Shown here one piece after another: positions 18,063-26,436 of a stretch of DNA of 39,290 bases. The translations under genes and the position numbers were made by a program. Source of the DNA: Myxococcales bacterium (GTDB lineage: Bacteria > Myxococcota_A > Polyangia > Polyangiales > Polyangiaceae); the NCBI GenBank assembly GCA_947473045.1, contig CANJCO010000050.1:1-39290 (forward strand), in the 5' to 3' direction. Every line of letters begins with the position of its first letter. Position 1 is the stretch's first letter. The notes below the pieces were generated by a model. That model ran no database searches. It saw only the letters and a list, made by a program, of their open reading frames with translations, and was not told where the DNA came from.

Positions 18063-19315
18063 GGCTCGGTGTTTGCGTGGCTGCGCTTCTGCTGCCCGCC
18101 CTGTCGTGGGCCGGCGAAGCGCCTTCGTCCGCGCCTGCTGCGATGCCCGCCGGCCACCCGGCCGCTCCATCGCAAGACGAGTCGGACGGCGTTTTTCGCG
18201 CGCCGCCCGACGCGACCGAGGACGACCCGACGCTACCCGACGGCGCCATCGCGGTGAGGCTGCGCGACGCGCTTGACCGACCCATCCCCGCGGTCGCGAT
18301 CACCCTCGGCGTCATCGAGCAGTCGATCGCGAAGGGCGAAAATCGCAAGCACCTCTCGGCCACGAGCGCACCCGACGGAACGGCGATGTTTGGCGGGCTC
18401 CAGTCGGGCAGCGGCGTCGCGTACCGCGTCAGCGTTGCGCGCGAAGGCGCCAGCTTCGCGGCGGCTCCATTTCAGCTCCGCGAACACGGAGGCATGCGCG
18501 TCACGCTCCACGTCTATCCCGTCACGCGCGACATCAAGCAGGCCACGGTTTTCATGCAGGGCGCGCTGTTCGTCGACGTGAAGGACGACCGCGTTCAAAT
18601 TCAGCAGGCCTTTCGCGTGGCCAATTTCGGCCCCGTCGCGTGGGTCCCCGACGCCGTCACGGTCGACCTGCCCGAGGGCTTCAGCGCCTTCAACGCGCCT
18701 CAGGCCATGAGCGATCAGGGCTTCGATTCGGTGCCGGGCGGCGCCCGATTGCGCGGTACGTTCGGCCCGGGCGAGGGCGACATCGGCTATTCGTGGCAGC
18801 TGCCCTATGGCGGTGAGCGCGACGTCAGCTTCGAGGTCACCTTGCCACCGCACATGGCCTCGCTCATCGTGCGCGGAGCGGCTTCGGGTCAGGTGCGCCT
18901 CGAAGTTGAAAGCCAGGTGGGCTCCGGCTGGACGCCGTTCGCGGCGCCCGAGCCCGATCGCGACGAGCAGGGAAATCGGCTGCTCGTCACAGGCAAACAG
19001 GTCAAGCCGAACGACCCTCCGCTCAAGCGCGTGCGCGTCTCGGTGCGCGATCTCCCCACGCCGGGAATGGGCCGCTGGATCGCGTCTTCGCTGGCGATTT
19101 TCGCAGTCGGGATCGGCCTCGCGCGCTACGGCAGGAAATCGCAGCCGGGCGACGACAAAGCCGCTGCGAAGGGCGAGCGGGCGGCGTGGCTGCAGGAGCT
19201 CGAAAATCTCGAACGCGCGCGGACCACAGGTGACGTCGGCCCGAAGACGTACGAGCGCGCGCGCCGCGAGATGATCGACGGTCTGGCGCGAACGCTGCTG
19301 AAGAAACGGGCATAA
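18059..19315 (+). CDS. Exported membrane-anchored protein of the ccm operon
   Basis: 418 residues with a signal peptide (MRLGVCVAALLLPALSWAG) and an acidic/Pro-rich linker. A carboxypeptidase-regulatory-like beta domain follows at about residues 60-160 (AIAVRLRDALDRPIPAVAIT). A further beta-rich region leads to a single transmembrane helix near 339-357 (WIASSLAIFAVGIGLARY). The cytoplasmic tail (ELENLERARTTGDVGPKTYE) matches the CcmI-like motif of the preceding gene. This layout suggests a periplasmic substrate- or partner-binding protein for cytochrome assembly. The start is fixed by the ATGA overlap with the previous stop and a nearby GGGGAGGAAG. No terminator with a T tract is seen; hairpins lie at 19318-19334 and near 19340-19360. 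Confidence 0.8.
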   Translation: MRLGVCVAALLLPALSWAGEAPSSAPAAMPAGHPAAPSQDESDGVFRAPPDATEDDPTLPDGAIAVRLRDALDRPIPAVAITLGVIEQSIAKGENRKHLSATSAPDGTAMFGGLQSGSGVAYRVSVAREGASFAAAPFQLREHGGMRVTLHVYPVTRDIKQATVFMQGALFVDVKDDRVQIQQAFRVANFGPVAWVPDAVTVDLPEGFSAFNAPQAMSDQGFDSVPGGARLRGTFGPGEGDIGYSWQLPYGGERDVSFEVTLPPHMASLIVRGAASGQVRLEVESQVGSGWTPFAAPEPDRDEQGNRLLVTGKQVKPNDPPLKRVRVSVRDLPTPGMGRWIASSLAIFAVGIGLARYGRKSQPGDDKAAAKGERAAWLQELENLERARTTGDVGPKTYERARREMIDGLARTLLKKRA

Positions 19316-19437
19316 GGGCCGCACAATGGCCCGCGTAGCGCCGCTGTGGCGGCGACGCAGGTGGCCCGTCAAGCAGCCCCGAACGGCCGCGCGTTGGCCT
19401 CCGCGGCGAGGCACCATGGCCGAGCTACGACTGCGGA

Positions 19438-19833
19438 CTACACGCCGAGGAGCTTGTTCATCGAGGCCTCGTCGGCCGGCGTGAACGCGAACTCCTCGAA
19501 GCGCTGGCTCGGTACCCACCTGAAATCGTGCACGGCGAGGGCCTCCAGGGCATCACTGGCGAGGGTGCATTCGTAGAGAAAAAGATCGACCGTGTAGTGC
19601 TCGTACGGGTGACTCACGAACGAGATCATTTTTCCGCAGCGTATCTCTGCGCCGAGTCGGTGCTTCACTTCGCGGGTGAGCGCCTCGGCGTCGGTCTCGC
19701 TTGCCTCGACGCGCCCGCCTGGAAACTCCCACAACAGCGGGAGCACAGCACCGGGCCGCCGCTGCGTGATGAGATAGGCTCCGCTGCGCTCGATGACGGC
19801 AGCGACGACGCGAATGGTGCGCGTGCTGGCCAT
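19438..19833 (-). CDS. Nudix-fold protein with altered Nudix box
   Basis: 131 residues, MutT-like: an N-terminal strand RVVAAVIERSGAYLITQRRP, then GGRVEASETDAEALTREVKH. Mapped on the Nudix box (GX5EX7REUXEEXGU), G40, E46, R54 and E55 are present. The metal-binding EE pair is His58-Arg59, which should impair pyrophosphohydrolase chemistry. The C-terminal part (HDFRWVPSQRFEEFAFTPAD) resembles (deoxy)nucleoside triphosphate pyrophosphohydrolases that clean 8-oxo-dGTP or similar. It starts at the ATG sharing its A with the TGA of the FHA gene (TGATG), so it is coupled to it. It may be a sensor or ligand-binding Nudix rather than an enzyme. Confidence 0.82.
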   Translation of the reverse strand: MASTRTIRVVAAVIERSGAYLITQRRPGAVLPLLWEFPGGRVEASETDAEALTREVKHRLGAEIRCGKMISFVSHPYEHYTVDLFLYECTLASDALEALAVHDFRWVPSQRFEEFAFTPADEASMNKLLGV

Positions 19834-20948
19834 CACATCGCGACGCGAAACAGCTGCTGTCCCATGAGCAGCACATCGCCCGACGCGAGCGAAGTCTCGC
19901 CCCCGATGCGCTGAAACGTGCCGTTCGAGCTGCCCAGGTCGGTGAGGAAGAGCCGGCCGCCGTCCCACGACAGGTGGCAGTGCAGGCCCGAAACATAGCC
20001 GTCTTCGGGAAACAGCACGTCGCCGCGCTCGCGCCCGATGTGCAGGCCCGTGGCGGGAACGGGGAACGCGTTGCCGGTGCTGTCGCGGCCGATCACGAGG
20101 GCGATGCGCCCAACGTAGGCCTCGCTCGGAGCGCCAAGGCGCTCGACGCCGTCGGCCGAGCCCGCCAGCGGGGCAATCGACTCGTAGCGGATGATCTCCT
20201 GGCCGATGCGGAACACATCGCCCGGCGCGAGCTCGACCGGAATGTCGCGCGGCACCCTTTTGTAGACGCCGTTGAGCGAGCCCGCGTCGCGAATCGACAG
20301 CCCGCCGCCCGCGCTCAAGGTGAACACGGCGTGACGCGGCGACAGGTAGCTGTCACCGGCGAAAATGCTGCCGGTGTCGCGACCTACTGCGGTTTCGGGG
20401 GCGCTCGGCAGCGCGTAGGTGCCGGCCTCGGTGCCGTCGGCGCGGAGCGCGGTGAGCACGACCGCGCTGAGCACGGGCGCGGCGGGCGGGGGCGGCTCAA
20501 AGACCACCGGCGGCGCATAAGCGATGGGCTGGGCTGCCGGCGCTGGAGCCTGCGGAGCCATCGAAAGCCGGGTGCCGCACGTAAGGCAGAAGGTGTTTGA
20601 CGCGGCGTTTGGCGAGCCGCACTGCGGACAGCCGGGCGACGGATCGGTCGCGGCCGGCGCCGGGTAGTCTTGCGCGACCTGCGCCGGAGCGGCGGGCGGC
20701 ACGTAAGACGGCGCGGGCGGCGGCGCCACGTAGGCAACAGGCGGCGCGTACGCGGGGGCTGGCTCGACGTGGGCCGGCGCGACGTAGGCGGGAGCCGCGG
20801 CCGCTGCGACGTGCTTCACTCCCTGAGCGGGCGTCTTGGGCGGCGCAAACGGACGCGGCGCAGCGTCGCGGGGCAGTTCAGCGCCGCAGCCAAGGCAGAA
20901 CTTGTAGTGGTCCTGGTTGTCCTTGGTGCACTTCGAGCAGCTAATCAC
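19833..20948 (-). CDS. Double-FHA protein with two zinc ribbons
   Basis: 371 residues, no membrane segment. A zinc ribbon at residues 4-21 (C4, C7, C18, C21) is followed by a Pro/Ala/Tyr-rich linker and a second zinc ribbon (CPQCG ... CLTCG). Then two FHA domains: the first with VGRDTG, SPRHAVF and LNG; the second with IGRERG, VSGLHCH and SSNGTF. FHA domains bind phosphothreonine, so this is probably an adaptor for a Ser/Thr kinase pathway, which myxobacteria use widely. The GTG start is supported by GGAGG 6 nt upstream. The coupled Nudix gene follows. No kinase is nearby in this window. Confidence 0.88.
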   Translation of the reverse strand: MISCSKCTKDNQDHYKFCLGCGAELPRDAAPRPFAPPKTPAQGVKHVAAAAAPAYVAPAHVEPAPAYAPPVAYVAPPPAPSYVPPAAPAQVAQDYPAPAATDPSPGCPQCGSPNAASNTFCLTCGTRLSMAPQAPAPAAQPIAYAPPVVFEPPPPAAPVLSAVVLTALRADGTEAGTYALPSAPETAVGRDTGSIFAGDSYLSPRHAVFTLSAGGGLSIRDAGSLNGVYKRVPRDIPVELAPGDVFRIGQEIIRYESIAPLAGSADGVERLGAPSEAYVGRIALVIGRDSTGNAFPVPATGLHIGRERGDVLFPEDGYVSGLHCHLSWDGGRLFLTDLGSSNGTFQRIGGETSLASGDVLLMGQQLFRVAM

Positions 20949-21184
20949 GTGCGGCCTCCGAGGCTCAGGCCGCCCGCGAAGCGCCCCGCCATTGCGAGAA
21001 GCACACGAGCGAACCGGACCACGAGTATTCATACCCGCGGGGCCTGGTCAAGCCTGCGGTGGCCGCGTTCGGGCGCGCCGGGCGAATTGTCGCGCGCCGG
21101 GCGCGTCCTGTCACAATCCCGCACGCCCGCCGGCCGCGCGCGACTAAGCTGGCGCCCCAAACTTCATCACCCGGAGCGAACCTC

Positions 21185-21760
21185 ATGCTTGCAGCCACCT
21201 ATCCCGCGATCAATGTGCCCGGCGAGGGCCAGCTTTATGCCCGTCTCGTCACCACCGAGGGCACCCTCGTCGCCCGCCTCGAAGAAGAGCGGGCCCCCAA
21301 CACGGTGAAAAACTTTGTCGGGCTCGCCACGGGCACGCAGGAGTGGGCCGACCCCAAGACGGGCGAGACCAGGCGCGGCGTGCCCCTTTATGACGGCACC
21401 ATCTTTCATCGCGTCATCGCTGATTTCATGATTCAGGGCGGCGATCCGACTGGCACCGGTCGCGGAAACCCGGGCTACCGTTTCGCCGACGAGTTTCACC
21501 GCGACCTTCGCCACACCGGTCCCGGTGTGATGTCGATGGCCAACAGCGGCCCGAACAGCAACGGCTGCCAGTTCTTCATCTGCGAGAAGGCGACTCCCTG
21601 GCTTGACGGCAAGCACGCAGTCTTCGGCACGGTCGTCGTTGGCGCCGAGCTCGTGCCGAAGATCACCCGCGTCGCGAAGGCGCCCGGCGATCGCCCCACG
21701 ACCGACATCGTGCTCCAGCGCGTCGAAATCTTCCGCAGCGCCACCGTCCCCGAAGCCTGA
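21185..21760 (+). CDS. Cyclophilin-type peptidyl-prolyl cis-trans isomerase
   Basis: 191 residues covering a single cyclophilin domain without signal peptide, so probably cytoplasmic. Family motifs are present: APNTVKNFVGLA, FHRVIADFMIQGGDPTGTG with the catalytic Arg, GVMSMANSGPNSNGCQFFI and HAVFGTVVVG. The usual active-site Trp position reads WLDGKHAVFG. The enzyme speeds proline isomerisation during folding. The ATG is preceded by GGAG 8 nt upstream. It stands alone, divergent from the FHA gene across 236 bp that contain the direct repeat CGCGCCGGGCG, and it ends at a clear hairpin-T5 terminator. Confidence 0.93.
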   Translation: MLAATYPAINVPGEGQLYARLVTTEGTLVARLEEERAPNTVKNFVGLATGTQEWADPKTGETRRGVPLYDGTIFHRVIADFMIQGGDPTGTGRGNPGYRFADEFHRDLRHTGPGVMSMANSGPNSNGCQFFICEKATPWLDGKHAVFGTVVVGAELVPKITRVAKAPGDRPTTDIVLQRVEIFRSATVPEA

Positions 21761-21771
21761 CGTTTGCGCGG

Positions 21772-21793
21772 CGCCGCTCTTCGCGGCGTTTTT
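21772..21793 (+). terminator. Intrinsic terminator after the cyclophilin gene
   Basis: Perfect 6-bp GC stem CGCCGC/GCGGCG with loop TCTTC, followed directly by TTTTT. It lies 11 bp after the cyclophilin stop and separates it from the starch operon. Confidence 0.8.
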
Positions 21794-21809
21794 GCGCTTC
21801 GGCGCTGTC

Positions 21810-21829
21810 GTAACGCAGGCCTGAGTTAC
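21810..21829. promoter_or_regulatory. Candidate operator of the starch operon
   Basis: GTAACGCAGGCCTGAGTTAC is a 20-bp inverted repeat with one mismatched pair, centred on GGCC. It lies between the cyclophilin terminator and the operon start, about 78 bp upstream of the first codon. Its size fits a homodimeric regulator site, such as a LacI/GntR type, but no regulator gene is in the window and no convincing -35/-10 pair was seen. Confidence 0.5.
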
Positions 21830-21906
21830 TTTCTGCTGCCGGCCCTGCCGTTCGGTGCTATTTTGGGCCCTTCGTCGTTCGTCGCGGCGAGAGGGAGCGC
21901 TTGGCC

Positions 21907-24900
21907 GTGCGCAGTCAGATCTTTGTCTCGTGCGTCGTCGGTGCGTCGCTCGTGAGTGCCCTTGCGCAGGCCACCGCCGAGCCCCATGGCTCGACGCGGT
22001 ACCTGCCGAGCGCCAACGGGCGCGCATCGATCGCCTATGACGCGCAGGCTCACAAGCTCACCCAGCTGCTCGAGCACCCGTACAGGTTTCCCCAGCAGGG
22101 CGTGGAGACCCGCAATTTTGCCTACGACAGCTACCCCGGGCTTCGTGTCGGCTCGGCGAGCGCGTGGCTCGACGGTATCGCGCCCACGCGAACCGAATAT
22201 GTGCAGGGTACAGGCATCGTGCACGTCGCCCGCTCGTGGCAGGGGCTCTCGATCGACGAGTACGACTTCGCGCCGATGAGCCTCGGCGAAAACGCCGCGA
22301 TCACTGTGCTCACGGTCACGCGCCAGAGCGGGTCCGGCCCGATCAGCGCCTACCAGCTCTTCAACTTTCACCTGGGCGCGGGCGCTCCGGCGCCGTCGAG
22401 CGCAAGCGAGAGCATCGCCTTCGACGCCGGTCGCGACGCCTTTTACGAGTGGGGACCGAGCGGCGTGGCGATGGGCTACGGCGCCATCGGCGCCTCGTCG
22501 CACCACGCCTCGACGCCAAACAATCCCTACGGTTCGCTGCTCGCGGGGCAGGATCTGGCCGACAACGGGGGCACGGCAGGCGCGACCGGCGACGCCGTTG
22601 CGGGGCTCGAAGCCTCGCTCGGCGCCGTGGCGCAAAACGCGAGCGCGACCACCGGATGGTTCGTCGTGCTCGCCCCCGATGCGCAGGCGGCTCCTGCGGT
22701 CGACCGCGTGCGCGCGTGGATCGCGGGACGGAGCGCGGCGAAGCTCTTGAGCGACGAGGTCGCCCAATGGGCCGCGTGGCAGACGCCGGCTCCGGCGGGC
22801 GCGAGCGTGCTCGAAGCGCGAGCGTGGGCGCAGGCGCAGGCCACCTTGAAAATGGCGCAAGTCGCATCGACGGGCGCGAGCGACGGGCAAATCGTGGCCA
22901 GCCTCGCGCCGGGCAAGTGGAACATCGCGTGGGTGCGCGACATGGCCTACGCCACCGTCGCGCTGAGCCGTTCAGGGCACCTCGCCGAAGCGAAGCGCGC
23001 GATTGAATTTCAGCTCGGCGCAAAAGTGGGAGCCTACCAAACGTACGTAGGTAGTCCCTATCAAATTTCTGTGGTGCGATACTTCGGCGACGGTACCGAA
23101 GAGAGCGACGCAGACTCGAACGGTCCCAACATCGAGTTCGATGGATTTGGCCTTTTTTTATGGGAGCTTGAGGAATATGTGAAGGCGTCGGGCGACGCCG
23201 CGATGCTCGCCTCCGCGTGGCCCGCCGTCTCGAAGAAAATTGCAGACGTGCTGGTGAGCCTGCAGGAGCCGTCGGGGCTCATCGCGGCCGATTCGTCGAT
23301 CTGGGAGGTGCACTGGAAGGGCCAGCAGAAGCACTTTGCCTACACGACCATCACGGCCGCGCAGGGGCTGTGTTCGGCTTCGCGGCTGGCGCAAAAACAG
23401 GGCGACCCCGGGCTGCGCGCGGCCTACCTCGCCGCAGGGCAGAAGGCGCGCGATGCGCTCTTGACGCGCCTGCGCGCCCCCGACGGCACCCTCGCGCAGG
23501 CGACCGAGTCGCTCGCGGCAGGCCACGCGTGGCTCGACGCCGCGGCCGTCGAGGCGATCGGCTTCGGACTGGTCGACGCGAACAAACGCACCGCGCGCGC
23601 GACCCTCGCCGCGCTCGCCGCGGGGCTGGTGCCGCCGAGCGGCCGGGGGTTCATGCGCAACGACTCGGGCGGTTGGTACGACTCGCAGGAGTGGATTTTC
23701 GTCGACCTGCGCGCGGCCGCCGCGCTGGGTCTTGCGGGCCGCGCTTCTGACAGCGCGCCGCTGCTGGCGTGGAACGTCGCGCAGGCTGAGGACAACTTCG
23801 GCATTTTTTCTGAGCTGCACGACCGCGTCACCGCCGACTACGCGGGCGAAGCGCCGATGGTCGGCTTCGGGGCCGGCGCCTACGCGCTCGCGCTGCTCGA
23901 CCGCGGCCGCGCGCCTGCGCTCGGATGCGAGGCCTACGCGAGCGAGCCGGACGAACCCGTCGACGCGGGAGCGCCCGACGGATCCATCGCGCCCGGCGCC
24001 GACGCGGCTCCGACGGCTGACGGCGGTGGTGGGCGTCCTGGCGCTTCGGGCGCCTCGGACTCAGGATGCGCCGTGGCCGCGCCCGGCGCAGCGGGCGGGG
24101 AAGCGGCTGCGACGATGATCGCCCTTGTTTTGGGCGCGCTCGCGCTTCTCCGTCGTCGGAGCGCCGCAGCGCTCGCGGTCTTCGCTTCGTGGGCGCTTCT
24201 GGTCGGGTGCTCTGAGAGCCCGCCCGCGTCCGGCAGCGACGCCGAGGCTCCGGGCGACGGCGGCAGCGACGCGTCGTTCGACGCCGGCCCGCCGATCGAC
24301 GTCGACGCCGGCGCGTGCAAGACGACCTTTCGCTTCAAGCCGGCCGCCGGTCACCTGGCGAGCGCTGTCAGTGTCGCGGGCGAGTGGGACGCGTTCGCGG
24401 CTCCCGGAGCTGCGATGCAGGGGCCCGACGCCGACGGCGTGTTCACGGCCGAGGTGTCGCTGGCGCCCGGCTGGTATGCCTACAAGTTGATCGTCGACGG
24501 CGCGTGGCAGCTCGATCCGGGGGCCAGCACCCGAAAATATTCGGGCGGCATCGAAAATTCCGGCGTCGTCGTCAGCGACTGCTACGCGCCGACGCTCGCG
24601 CTGGCCTCCCAGTCCAGCGCTCGGCCGACCGCCGGCAACGGCCACTACGCGGCGAAGGTCGCCTTTCAACGCGGAGCGGCGCAAACGCAGATCGACCCCG
24701 CGAGCGTCAAGGTCACGCTTCGCTCCGACTTCGCCACGTCACCCGTTGCTGCCACCGTGGACGCGCAGTCCGGGTCGATCGCGTTCGATGCAGGCTCCCT
24801 GAAAGATGCAAAATACACGCTATTGATCGACGCGAGCGATCGCAAGGGCAGGGCCGCCAAGACGCTGCGCCTCGTGACCTGGATCGAGCCGGAGCGCTTC

Positions 24901-26436
24901 GACTGGCGTGACGCGACGCTCTACATGGCGATGACTGATCGCCTCAAAAATGGCGATCCCGGCAACGACGTGAGCAAGACCGCCGGCGTCGATGTTCGCG
25001 CCGATTTTCAAAACGGCGATCTGCAGGGCGTGCGGCAGGTGGTGGCCTCGGGCGCGCTCGACAAACTCGGCGTGCGGGCGCTGTGGCTGACGCCGTTTCA
25101 GTCGAACCCGAAGGGCGCGTTCGACTCCGATGATGGCGTGCACAAAGTGACCGGCTACCACGGCTACTGGCCCACCGAGGCGCGCACGGTCGAGCCCAGG
25201 ATCGGCGGCGAGGCGGCGTTGATCGCGCTCGTGAAAGAGGCGCACGCCCACGGCATTCGCGTGATCATGGATTTCGTCGTCAACCACGTGCACGCCGAGC
25301 ACGCCTACTTCAAGGCGCATCCGGAGTGGTTTCGCACCGGATGCCTCTGCGGCACGAACAACTGCGACTGGACCACCCACCGCCTCGACTGCCTCTTCGC
25401 GTCGTACATGCCCGACGTAAACTGGACGGTGCCGGAAGTGAGCACCCAGTATGGCGACGACGCGGTCTACTGGCTCGACCACTTCGACCTCGACGGCTTT
25501 CGCCTCGACGCGGTCAAGCACGTCGAAGACGCGGCGAGCATCAACCTCGCGTCGCGCATTCGCGGCGAGTTCGAGGCCAGCGGCACGCGCGTGTTTCTCA
25601 CCGGCGAGACGGCGATGGGCTGGTCCGACTGCGACTTGACATGCAACCAGTCGCAATACGACACCATCTCGCATTACATCGGGCCGGGCGGGCTCGACGG
25701 GCAGTTCGATTTTCCGCTGTATTACGCGGTTCCGATGCAGGTGTTCGCCTCGGACGCGCACGGCATGCTGCACGCGGACTACTGGACGCAGGCGAGCCAG
25801 TGGCAATACCCCGCCGGCGCGGTGATGTCGCCGTATGTGGGCAGTCAGGATACGCCGCGCTTTGTGACGCTCGCCGATTACCGGGGGCAGGACGGCGCCC
25901 ACTCGGGATCGGTGCCGGGCAACAAGTGGACGAATGTCGCCGCCGCGCCCACGACGGCCGAGCCCTACGAGCGGCAGCGCCTCGCGATGGCGTGGCTGCT
26001 CGGCGCTCCGGGCGCTCCGATGATTTACTACGGAGACGAATACGGCGAGTGGGGCGGAGCCGACCCGAACAATCGCGTGATGTGGCGCGGGGAGCAGTCG
26101 CTGTCGGCCCAGGAGTCGACGACGCTTTCGTTCGTGCGGAAGCTGGGCGCTGCGCGTCGCGAACTGGTCGCGCTTCGCCGCGGCGCCTACGGGCACGTCT
26201 ACGCGACTGAGGACGTGCTCGTGTTTGCGCGGCGCGCCTCCTCGGGCGAGGTCGCGCTGGTGGCGCTGTCGCGGGCCACGGCGCCGCGGACGTTTACAGC
26301 CCCGCTGTCCGTCTCCCTCGCCCTGCCCGATGGCCAGAAGCTCAGCGATCGCCTCGGCGGCCCGGACGTCATCGTGGCCGCCCAATCGATCACGCTTACC
26401 CTCGCGTCGCGGGGCGTGGCAGTACTGTCGCCGTGA
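21907..26436 (+). CDS. GH15 glucoamylase - MYXO-CTERM - lipoprotein signal - GH13 amylase in one frame
   Basis: About 1509 residues, uninterrupted. The start is GTG 21907 (AGGGAG 9 nt upstream); TTG 21901 is possible. A signal peptide ends near ATA-E. Residues about 25-670 are a GH15 glucoamylase (AWVRDMAY; candidate catalytic Glu467 in IWEVHW and Glu595 in QEWIFVD), which releases glucose from alpha-glucan ends. An Asp/Pro/Gly linker leads to a MYXO-CTERM-like tail: SGC with Cys721, a hydrophobic helix, and Arg749-751. With no stop, a second hydrophobic stretch ends in a lipobox LVGC (Cys768). Then come an acidic linker, a CBM48/E-set-like domain (RFKPAAGHLASAVSVAGEW), and a GH13 alpha-amylase domain (DFVVNH, Asp1201 in FRLDAVKH, Glu1234, Asp1315). 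Region IV reads SQD instead of NHD. The protein may be cut into two anchored enzymes. An ATG at residue 737 could also start the second half separately. Confidence 0.85.
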   Translation: MRSQIFVSCVVGASLVSALAQATAEPHGSTRYLPSANGRASIAYDAQAHKLTQLLEHPYRFPQQGVETRNFAYDSYPGLRVGSASAWLDGIAPTRTEYVQGTGIVHVARSWQGLSIDEYDFAPMSLGENAAITVLTVTRQSGSGPISAYQLFNFHLGAGAPAPSSASESIAFDAGRDAFYEWGPSGVAMGYGAIGASSHHASTPNNPYGSLLAGQDLADNGGTAGATGDAVAGLEASLGAVAQNASATTGWFVVLAPDAQAAPAVDRVRAWIAGRSAAKLLSDEVAQWAAWQTPAPAGASVLEARAWAQAQATLKMAQVASTGASDGQIVASLAPGKWNIAWVRDMAYATVALSRSGHLAEAKRAIEFQLGAKVGAYQTYVGSPYQISVVRYFGDGTEESDADSNGPNIEFDGFGLFLWELEEYVKASGDAAMLASAWPAVSKKIADVLVSLQEPSGLIAADSSIWEVHWKGQQKHFAYTTITAAQGLCSASRLAQKQGDPGLRAAYLAAGQKARDALLTRLRAPDGTLAQATESLAAGHAWLDAAAVEAIGFGLVDANKRTARATLAALAAGLVPPSGRGFMRNDSGGWYDSQEWIFVDLRAAAALGLAGRASDSAPLLAWNVAQAEDNFGIFSELHDRVTADYAGEAPMVGFGAGAYALALLDRGRAPALGCEAYASEPDEPVDAGAPDGSIAPGADAAPTADGGGGRPGASGASDSGCAVAAPGAAGGEAAATMIALVLGALALLRRRSAAALAVFASWALLVGCSESPPASGSDAEAPGDGGSDASFDAGPPIDVDAGACKTTFRFKPAAGHLASAVSVAGEWDAFAAPGAAMQGPDADGVFTAEVSLAPGWYAYKLIVDGAWQLDPGASTRKYSGGIENSGVVVSDCYAPTLALASQSSARPTAGNGHYAAKVAFQRGAAQTQIDPASVKVTLRSDFATSPVAATVDAQSGSIAFDAGSLKDAKYTLLIDASDRKGRAAKTLRLVTWIEPERFDWRDATLYMAMTDRLKNGDPGNDVSKTAGVDVRADFQNGDLQGVRQVVASGALDKLGVRALWLTPFQSNPKGAFDSDDGVHKVTGYHGYWPTEARTVEPRIGGEAALIALVKEAHAHGIRVIMDFVVNHVHAEHAYFKAHPEWFRTGCLCGTNNCDWTTHRLDCLFASYMPDVNWTVPEVSTQYGDDAVYWLDHFDLDGFRLDAVKHVEDAASINLASRIRGEFEASGTRVFLTGETAMGWSDCDLTCNQSQYDTISHYIGPGGLDGQFDFPLYYAVPMQVFASDAHGMLHADYWTQASQWQYPAGAVMSPYVGSQDTPRFVTLADYRGQDGAHSGSVPGNKWTNVAAAPTTAEPYERQRLAMAWLLGAPGAPMIYYGDEYGEWGGADPNNRVMWRGEQSLSAQESTTLSFVRKLGAARRELVALRRGAYGHVYATEDVLVFARRASSGEVALVALSRATAPRTFTAPLSVSLALPDGQKLSDRLGGPDVIVAAQSITLTLASRGVAVLSP

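Noticed and set aside
19316-19437. Terminator after the ccm operon
   Set aside because: GGGCC/GGCCC and CGCCGC/GCGGCG hairpins exist, but no T tract follows, and such stems are common by chance at this GC content.
24820-26385. Minus-strand frame of about 520 codons opposite the GH13 part
   Set aside because: Lacks motifs; the sense strand has all GH13 regions.
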